Source: Thermoprotei archaeon (GTDB lineage: Archaea; Thermoproteota; Thermoprotei_A; Marsarchaeales; UBA168). From it: a DNA stretch of 6,970 nucleotides. The DNA lies in contig DSEZ01000117.1 in the NCBI GenBank assembly GCA_011055275.1, positions 1 to 6,970 on the forward strand. Reading direction: 5' to 3'. The translations under genes were made by a program, and so were the position numbers. A model generated the notes under the pieces. The model was not told the DNA's origin, did no database searches, and saw nothing but the letters and a program-made list of their open reading frames with translations. Below are positions 1 to 4,875 of the stretch, piece by piece. Position 1 is the stretch's first letter. Each line of letters starts with the position of its first letter.

Positions 1-281
1 GCTTGGCCGGCAACCTAGCTTGGATGAACAACACCCAGCTCAACGCGCTTTACAACACCTTGCCGTGGGAAACCAACAAGGCTGAGCAGCAGCAGGGGGT
101 GGCCCAAGCCTACAGCATAATCTACAACCAGGCGCCATACCTCTGGCTCCCAGAGGGATACACTTACTGGTTCCAGCAGCCGTACCTACACGGTGTTGTA
201 TACAACCCGTTCGTTGGGTATAGGTACAACACCATGTACTACTCTAACTACACCATAACATACAACGTGACAACATCGTAG
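1..281 (+). CDS. Solute-binding protein of an Opp/Dpp-class ABC importer, C-terminal part (5' end outside window)
   Basis: This is the last 92 complete codons of an extracellular substrate-binding protein of the peptide/nickel (SBP_bac_5) family. The frame is already open at base 3, so the true start lies upstream; the TTG at 3 is an internal Leu codon. The segment around YNQAPYLWLPEG, then a run of Tyr-rich strands (HGVVYNPF, YNTMYYSNY), matches the usual end of this family, where the chain returns to the first lobe. It ends at TAG 279-281 without the Ser/Thr linker and C-terminal membrane helix seen in some archaeal binding proteins, so anchoring, if any, would be at the missing N-terminus. 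It has 14 Tyr but only about five charged residues (no Asp), and three N-glycosylation sequons (NNT, NYT, NVT). The permease genes directly downstream support the call. The ligand is unknown: peptides and oligosaccharides are both possible. Confidence 0.85.
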   Translation, partial: LAGNLAWMNNTQLNALYNTLPWETNKAEQQQGVAQAYSIIYNQAPYLWLPEGYTYWFQQPYLHGVVYNPFVGYRYNTMYYSNYTITYNVTTS

Positions 282-286
282 GAGGT
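281..286 (+). promoter_or_regulatory. Ribosome-binding site for the dppB-like gene
   Basis: GGAGGT overlaps the last base of the upstream stop codon. It is only 1 nt from the ATG at 288 but 10 nt from the in-frame ATG at 297, which favours 297 as the used start. Confidence 0.6.
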
Positions 287-296
287 AATGAAACGC

Positions 297-1328
297 ATGC
301 AGTCTAACTTCATTTTTTTCCTCATTAGAAGAATCATCAATGCCTTGGTTACCTTGGTGCTCCTTGTGCTTCTCGTGTTCGTCCTAATACACGTAATTCT
401 TCCCACGCCGCAGGCGATGGCCAAGGTTTACATAGGAAGTCAGCACTACACAACGGCTGAGCTCAACTCCGTCATCGAAAGGTACGGGCTGAATGAGCCG
501 CTTTACGTTCAATTCTTCAAGTACGTGATCGACGTGTTCACCGGGAACTTTGGACTTGATAGCCTATACAAGGTTCCTGAGATGCAGCTGCTCGATAAGT
601 TCATACCAATTACTTTGGAGTTTGTTCTCATAGCGATCGCGCTCCAGGTGGTCATAGGAGTGTTTGCGGGTGGTTTTGCGGCCATGTACAGGGGACAGGT
701 GCCGGACTGGATAATAAAGGTGCTTTACCTCGTAGCGTGGGCCGCCCCTGTTTTTCTCCTAGCCACCTTGATGCAGTTCGCTTTCGCCTACGACCTGAAG
801 GTCCTTCCGGCGCTGAACATGGCGAACCCCGTTCTAGTACCTCCAAAGCCCATAACCGGATATCCGCTCATTGATGCCGCCATCGAGGGCGACTGGACTT
901 ACTTTGACTCGCTGCTTACCCACATGGTTCTTCCGGTGCTTGCCATAGCCATAGCGGGCTTCGGCCTAACGACTAGGATCATGAGGAGTAGCGCGGTGGA
1001 GGTTTTCGACAAGGACTACGTGAAACTTGCGTACATGAAGGGCCTAAGCAACGGGAAGGTGCTCTTCGGAACCGTTTTCAGAAACGCACTCATACCCATA
1101 GTGACGCTGACAGCCATTCAGTTCGGCTTCGCGGTCTCGGGAGCCGTGGTCATAGAGGACGTTTTTCTGTACAAGGGCATGGGCTTCTTCCTTTACCAGT
1201 CCGTCACGAGCATGGACTACGTGGCGATAATAGCAACCACCATAATAGTGGGTATATCGGTGATAATAGCGAACTTCGCGGCCGACCTCCTTTACGCCGT
1301 GGTCGACCCGAGGGGAAAGCTGGAATAA
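297..1328 (+). CDS. dppB: ABC importer permease, DppB/OppB family
   Basis: Inner-membrane channel subunit of the Opp/Dpp-class importer, 343 aa from ATG 297, a normal length for the family. An in-frame ATG at 288 would add three residues (MKR) but sits almost on top of the Shine-Dalgarno, so 297 is preferred. The N-terminus has the family look: a short basic cytoplasmic start (LIRR), a first membrane helix at about residues 14-35, then an external segment with RYGLNEPLYVQFFKY. Several further hydrophobic helices follow (starting near residue 105). The cytoplasmic EAA-type coupling loop begins near residue 240 with DYVKLAYMKGLS and continues to FRNALIPIVT; it docks on the ATPases. The C-terminus (GAVVIEDVF, then LLYAVVDPRG) is diagnostic of the B-type permease. 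It should pair with the C-type permease that follows 13 bp later. Substrate is not determined. Confidence 0.92.
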   Translation: MQSNFIFFLIRRIINALVTLVLLVLLVFVLIHVILPTPQAMAKVYIGSQHYTTAELNSVIERYGLNEPLYVQFFKYVIDVFTGNFGLDSLYKVPEMQLLDKFIPITLEFVLIAIALQVVIGVFAGGFAAMYRGQVPDWIIKVLYLVAWAAPVFLLATLMQFAFAYDLKVLPALNMANPVLVPPKPITGYPLIDAAIEGDWTYFDSLLTHMVLPVLAIAIAGFGLTTRIMRSSAVEVFDKDYVKLAYMKGLSNGKVLFGTVFRNALIPIVTLTAIQFGFAVSGAVVIEDVFLYKGMGFFLYQSVTSMDYVAIIATTIIVGISVIIANFAADLLYAVVDPRGKLE

Positions 1329-1329
1329 T

Positions 1330-1336
1330 GAGGTGA
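1330..1336 (+). promoter_or_regulatory. Ribosome-binding site for the dppC-like gene
   Basis: GAGGTGA is a full-length match to the archaeal anti-Shine-Dalgarno core. It lies 5 nt before TTG 1342 and contains the alternative GTG at 1333, so it argues for TTG 1342 as the start. Confidence 0.6.
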
Positions 1337-1341
1337 CGAGA

Positions 1342-2307
1342 TTGAAGGTAATGGACATAATAAAGAAGGCGCTTGGCTTCAGAGGCGACGTTGATGCGCA
1401 GGCTTCAACTAACAGGAGTTCGCAGAACCTCTCGACGTTTTACTACCTCAGGCACAAGAAGGAAGCAATTGTGGGGATGACGATAATAACGGTGTTCGTG
1501 GTCTGGTCAGTCATAGAGGGTTCCCTTCAACTCATAGGGGATTACCTGAGGAAGCCTTCACTGGGCTGGGTGCTGCTTCCTCACGATCCCATAGCCTCTC
1601 CAAATATAGCGACGAGCCTCTTGCCTCCATCGCTCAGTTACCCACTCGGCACGAACTTTGAGGGGCAAGATATACTTTCGAGACTCATGTATGCGGCTCC
1701 AAAGGACGCCATGGCCGCCTTTCTGGTAGTGGTCTCAGCGGTGATAGTGGGAGGACTGCTCGGAATTGCGGCTGGTTACTACGGTGGGTGGATAGACGAG
1801 ATACTTATGAGGCTTACCGACGCGTTCCTTGCCATCCCTGGGCTCATACTGGCCATAGCCCTTAGCATACTCATAGGCCCGGGCTTTAACTCGGTGCTTA
1901 TCTCGCTTACCATAATATGGTGGCCCGTTTACGCTAGGCTGTTCAGGGGGCAGACGTTGACGCTGAAGTACAGGGGGTTCGTGGAGATTTCCAGGCTGTT
2001 TGGGGTCAGCGAGTTCAAAGTGTTGTTCAAGCACATCTTCATGAACGCAGTAGACCCAATAATAGCTTACATGGCCCTCGACTTCGGCACCGTTATACTC
2101 ACTTACTCGACGCTTGCGTTCTTGGGAATAGGTGTTCAGCCTCCCTATCCCGAATGGGGATCGATGGCATCCAATGGTCTTAGCTTCTTCCCTAGGGCAT
2201 GGTGGTACACGTTCTTCCCTAGCCTCACGATACTTCTCGTGGTGATAGGCTTCATACTCTTCGGAGACAGCTTCCAGGACGTGATATCAGGGAGGGTTGT
2301 GGATTGA
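1342..2307 (+). CDS. dppC: ABC importer permease, DppC/OppC family
   Basis: Second channel subunit of the importer, 321 aa from TTG 1342. Other in-frame starts are GTG 1333, which lies inside the GAGGTGA ribosome site, and ATG 1351, which is 14 nt from it. A cytoplasmic leader of about 40 residues precedes membrane helix 1 (about residues 42-62). The family signature HDPIA and LGTNFEGQDILSRL (residues 102-115) lies in the external loop, where most DppC proteins read LGTDxxGRD. Helix 2 (about 123-146) is followed by further helices and the EAA-type ATPase-docking loop at about 210-240 (FVEISRLFGVSEFKVLFKH). The end, FLGIGVQPPYPEWG then GDSFQDVISGR, is typical of C-type permeases. Its stop overlaps the next gene's TTG start by 4 nt, which implies coupled translation with the ATPase. 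Confidence 0.92.
   Translation: MKVMDIIKKALGFRGDVDAQASTNRSSQNLSTFYYLRHKKEAIVGMTIITVFVVWSVIEGSLQLIGDYLRKPSLGWVLLPHDPIASPNIATSLLPPSLSYPLGTNFEGQDILSRLMYAAPKDAMAAFLVVVSAVIVGGLLGIAAGYYGGWIDEILMRLTDAFLAIPGLILAIALSILIGPGFNSVLISLTIIWWPVYARLFRGQTLTLKYRGFVEISRLFGVSEFKVLFKHIFMNAVDPIIAYMALDFGTVILTYSTLAFLGIGVQPPYPEWGSMASNGLSFFPRAWWYTFFPSLTILLVVIGFILFGDSFQDVISGRVVD
2291..2295 (+). promoter_or_regulatory. Ribosome-binding site for the dppD-like gene
   Basis: GGAGG inside the end of the dppC-like gene, 8 nt before TTG 2304. The good spacing supports this non-ATG start. Confidence 0.55.
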
Positions 2308-3278
2308 ACGCTCTCGAGATAAGGGACCTATCCGTTTACTATAGAACGCCGCTGGGAAAAGTCAAGGTGCTTGATTCTCTGGATGCCGACTTTCCTGAGT
2401 CGAAGACGACGGGCATAGTGGGCGAGAGCGGTTCGGGTAAATCTACGCTCGGCTTCGCCATCACGCGGCTCCTGCCTCCTACCGCGGCAGTTGAGGGAAG
2501 CATCAAGTACTACGGAGACGACCTCATGAAATTGCCAGCGAAGAAAATGAGGGAGGTCAGGGGTACTGGAGTTTTCATGATAATGCAAGACCCGTTCAGC
2601 AGCCTTAACCCGGTGAAGAGGGTTGGCGATCAGTTGCTTGAGGCCTTACAGGTCAGATACGAAAGAAGGGGAGAGGGCTTCGACTACGCAACCGCTAGAA
2701 AGGAAGCCCTAAAGAGGCTCAGCGACGTGAAACTCCCGGATCCCGACCTCGTGATGAGCAAGTACCCATATCAGCTATCTGGAGGGCAGATCCAAAGGGT
2801 TGTCATAGCTATGGGTCTGCTTCTGGAGCCCAAGGTAATAATAGCCGATGAGCCAACTTCCGCTCTTGACGTAAGCATACAGGCCCAGGTCATCTCGTTG
2901 CTCAGGGAGTTGCAGGAGAGCTATGGGATGACGCTGCTCTTCATAACGCATGATTTGGCCGTTGCCACCGCGGTTTCCGATAACGTTATCATACTTTATG
3001 CCGGAAGGATAATGGAGCAGGGCAGCATGGCGGACGCCATAAGGAAGCCATTGCATCCTTACACTCAAGGATTACTTAAGAGCTTCCCATCTGGAAACTA
3101 CAAGGAAGGCAAGCTTTACTCGCTAAAAGGCCTGCCCCCATCGTTCTTCGACCTGCCGTCTGGATGCAGGTTTTCCGACAGGTGCCCGTATGCCTTTGAC
3201 AGGTGCTACAAAGAAGAACCGCAAGTTTATCGGGTGGAAGATAGAAATGTGAGGTGTTTCCTGTATGACAAGCGTTGA
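2304..3278 (+). CDS. dppD: ABC importer ATP-binding protein, DppD/OppD family
   Basis: Cytoplasmic ATPase, 324 aa, one of the two nucleotide-binding subunits driving the importer. The TTG start overlaps the dppC-like stop by 4 nt. All ABC motifs are present: Walker A GESGSGKS at residues 40-47, Q-loop Gln94 within MIMQDP, signature LSGGQ at 158-162, Walker B ending IIADE with Asp182 and Glu183, and the switch His216 in ITHD. The Q-loop reads MIMQDP rather than the commoner MIFQDP. The C-terminus carries the oligopeptide/dipeptide transporter extension with four cysteines (C288, C294, C301, C318; spacing C-x5-C-x6-C-x16-C). In some family members this cluster holds an iron-sulfur centre; here that is inference. 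It should form a heterodimer with the F-type ATPase encoded next. Confidence 0.95.
   Translation: MNALEIRDLSVYYRTPLGKVKVLDSLDADFPESKTTGIVGESGSGKSTLGFAITRLLPPTAAVEGSIKYYGDDLMKLPAKKMREVRGTGVFMIMQDPFSSLNPVKRVGDQLLEALQVRYERRGEGFDYATARKEALKRLSDVKLPDPDLVMSKYPYQLSGGQIQRVVIAMGLLLEPKVIIADEPTSALDVSIQAQVISLLRELQESYGMTLLFITHDLAVATAVSDNVIILYAGRIMEQGSMADAIRKPLHPYTQGLLKSFPSGNYKEGKLYSLKGLPPSFFDLPSGCRFSDRCPYAFDRCYKEEPQVYRVEDRNVRCFLYDKR
3251..3256 (+). promoter_or_regulatory. Ribosome-binding site for the dppF-like gene
   Basis: GAGGTG inside the end of the dppD-like gene, 8 nt before ATG 3265. It supports that start over the ATG at 3304, which has its own closer GAGGAG at 3295-3300. Confidence 0.5.
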
Positions 3279-4254
3279 GAAAGAAGAGGCAACTGAGGAG
3301 TACATGGTACGCGCTGTGGACCTTACTAAGTACTTCCCGGCGGAGAAGGTAGGTCTGCTGGAAAGGCTAACCGGGAAGAAAGAGAGATACGTGAGGGCCG
3401 TAGATCATGTGGACATGCTGCTAAGAAAGGGGCTCACGACAGCCCTTGTAGGGGAGAGCGGATCCGGCAAAACGACCATAGGTAGAATGCTGGCTACGCT
3501 GGAAACCCCTACCTCAGGTACCGTTTACTATGGCGATCTAGTCTTGAGTAAGCAAACGTTATCCCAGATACGCAAGAGAGTTCAGATCGTATTTCAAAAC
3601 CCATATGAAAGCCTAGATCCTAGGATGTCGATAAAGGAGATCGTCGAAGAACCGTTGGTGAAAATAAAATCGGAAGAAAAGGAGAAGCGTGTCAAGGAGG
3701 TGCTGTCGGCAGTGGGCCTTAACTACGACGACATATACTACAGAAAGGCGAGAGACCTCTCCGGAGGCCAAAGGCAGAGGGTTGCGGTGGCCCGTGCCAT
3801 GGCCGCGGATCCCGAGTTCATAGTGCTTGACGAGCCCACGTCAGCGCTCGATGCAAGCGTTCAGTCCCAAGTCCTAAACCTATTGGTTGACCTTAGAGAG
3901 GAGTTTGGGTACACTTACCTGTTCATAACTCACAACATGATGGTTGCACGTTACATCTCAGACTACATATACGTTATGTACGCAGGAAAGATCGTCGAGA
4001 CGGGTAAGACGGAAGAGGTGTTCGAGAATCCGCTCCATCCATACACTAAGCTTCTGCTTAAGTCGGTGCCGCACCTAGAGCCCGGAGCCAGGTTAGAACC
4101 CATGAGCGGGGAAGCACCAAGCCTGCTCAATCCTCCTTCTGGGTGTAGGTTTAACCCGCGTTGCCCCTTCGCGACCGAGAAGTGCAGGCAACAGGAGCCG
4201 CCACTAGTAGACGTGCAAGGGCACAAAGTTGCGTGCCATCTTTACGATAAGTGA
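3265..4254 (+). CDS. dppF: ABC importer ATP-binding protein, DppF/OppF family
   Basis: Second cytoplasmic ATPase of the importer, 329 aa. ATG 3265 overlaps the dppD-like gene by 14 nt and has GAGGTG 8 nt upstream; ATG 3304 is a possible shorter start that would drop an acidic 13-residue leader. Motifs: Walker A GESGSGKT at 63-70, Q-loop Gln111 in VFQNP, followed by YESLDPRM typical of F-type subunits, signature LSGGQ at 165-169, Walker B Asp189-Glu190 in VLDEPTSALD, and switch His223 in ITHN. The insertion GLLERLTGKKERYVRAVD before Walker A is also F-type. The C-terminal extension has four cysteines (C294, C300, C307, C324) with the same spacing as in its partner. It is the last gene of the importer operon; T-rich DNA follows the stop directly. 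Confidence 0.95.
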   Translation: MTSVEKEEATEEYMVRAVDLTKYFPAEKVGLLERLTGKKERYVRAVDHVDMLLRKGLTTALVGESGSGKTTIGRMLATLETPTSGTVYYGDLVLSKQTLSQIRKRVQIVFQNPYESLDPRMSIKEIVEEPLVKIKSEEKEKRVKEVLSAVGLNYDDIYYRKARDLSGGQRQRVAVARAMAADPEFIVLDEPTSALDASVQSQVLNLLVDLREEFGYTYLFITHNMMVARYISDYIYVMYAGKIVETGKTEEVFENPLHPYTKLLLKSVPHLEPGARLEPMSGEAPSLLNPPSGCRFNPRCPFATEKCRQQEPPLVDVQGHKVACHLYDK

Positions 4255-4264
4255 CTTTTCCTTT
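4255..4264 (+). terminator. Candidate T-rich terminator of the importer operon
   Basis: CTTTTCCTTT begins immediately after the dppF-like stop codon. Archaeal RNA polymerase can stop at oligo-T tracts without a hairpin, and no hairpin is apparent. A second tract with six Ts at 4292-4297 could serve as backup. Weak evidence, as only short T runs are present. Confidence 0.35.
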
Positions 4265-4266
4265 CG

Positions 4267-4282
4267 CGAAATCCCTTTTATG
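4267..4282 (+). promoter_or_regulatory. Promoter (BRE plus TATA box) of the replication operon, probably leaderless
   Basis: CGAAAT (4267-4272) resembles the archaeal BRE, matching five of six consensus positions, and CTTTTATG (4275-4282) resembles the TATA box. The TATA centre near 4279 puts transcription start about 26 nt downstream, at 4305-4306, which is the ATG of the GINS gene. That gene lacks an upstream Shine-Dalgarno, so a leaderless message fits. The motif match and spacing are seen; promoter activity is inferred. Confidence 0.6.
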
Positions 4283-4305
4283 CCGCTGCGCTTTTTTCCT
4301 TTGAT

Positions 4306-4875
4306 ATGGAAAACAGGTACATGGGGGTTTCTTCCCTCAGCTGGGCGCAATACCTGATGGAGGATGTGGAAGTTACGCCCAAGAAAAGCGGCACGTTCAG
4401 CCTTTCCAGCGGTCAATCTATCACGCTGGAAGAAGGGAAGAAGACTACCATAAAGAGATGGGCGGCTCGTGAACTTGCCGAGTTTCTGGAGGTTCATGAG
4501 GAGGCGCTGTCGCCCAAAGAAGTGGCGCTCAGCGCATGGAAGGAGGAAAACGATGCCAGGAATCTGAAAAAGATAGATCCACTTTTCTACTCGAGGGCTT
4601 CAGATAGCATGACTAGAGGGGGCGAAAAGGAGCTAAGGGCATCCATAAGCGAGCTCCTGTCGGTTCGCAAGCGGAAGATCATGGAAGCGGCTGTCACGGG
4701 AAGAGATGATGCCGAGTTTTACGACTCTATGACGGCCGAGGAGCGCAAGTTCTACGATGACTTGAAAAGATGCGTTGATGGTTGGCAGGAATTCCTGGTT
4801 TTGGTTCTCTCGGGGATTTCTCCCATTGAAGGAGGTGGCAAAGTCGGCCGAGAAGCAACAGCAAATCGACGTTGA
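4306..4875 (+). CDS. gins23: GINS complex subunit, probably Gins23
   Basis: A 189-aa protein read as a GINS subunit, a core part of the archaeal replicative helicase assembly with MCM (and a Cdc45/RecJ-like partner). The N-terminal part, about residues 20-63, looks like the small beta-rich B domain: alternating hydrophobic strands, a Gly-turn repeat (SSGQSITLEEGKK) and RWAARELAEFLEV. From about 68 on it is helical, with the A-domain hallmarks DPLFY (91-95) and the basic RKRKIMEAA helix (121-129). B before A is the Gins23 order; Gins51 has A before B. Position directly before mcm is the same as gins23 in Sulfolobus. ATG 4306 is chosen because the promoter geometry predicts a leaderless start there; ATG 4321 is the alternative. 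The last 20 residues, over the mcm overlap, look unstructured (IEGGGKVGRE). Family call is fairly sure, subtype less so, since similarity is at motif level only. Confidence 0.72.
   Translation: MENRYMGVSSLSWAQYLMEDVEVTPKKSGTFSLSSGQSITLEEGKKTTIKRWAARELAEFLEVHEEALSPKEVALSAWKEENDARNLKKIDPLFYSRASDSMTRGGEKELRASISELLSVRKRKIMEAAVTGRDDAEFYDSMTAEERKFYDDLKRCVDGWQEFLVLVLSGISPIEGGGKVGREATANRR
4831..4838 (+). promoter_or_regulatory. Shine-Dalgarno-like GGAGGTGG overlapping the mcm start
   Basis: The motif contains the GTG at 4835 proposed as the mcm start, so it cannot serve that start in the normal way. No in-frame NTG follows at a usable distance. It may be chance, or help ribosomes finishing the GINS gene to reinitiate. 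Confidence 0.25.

Noticed and set aside
1328..1336. ATG overlapping the dppB-like stop (TAATG) as a start for the next gene
   Set aside because: It reads ATG AGG TGA, stopping after two codons; the real dppC-like frame uses TTG 1342.
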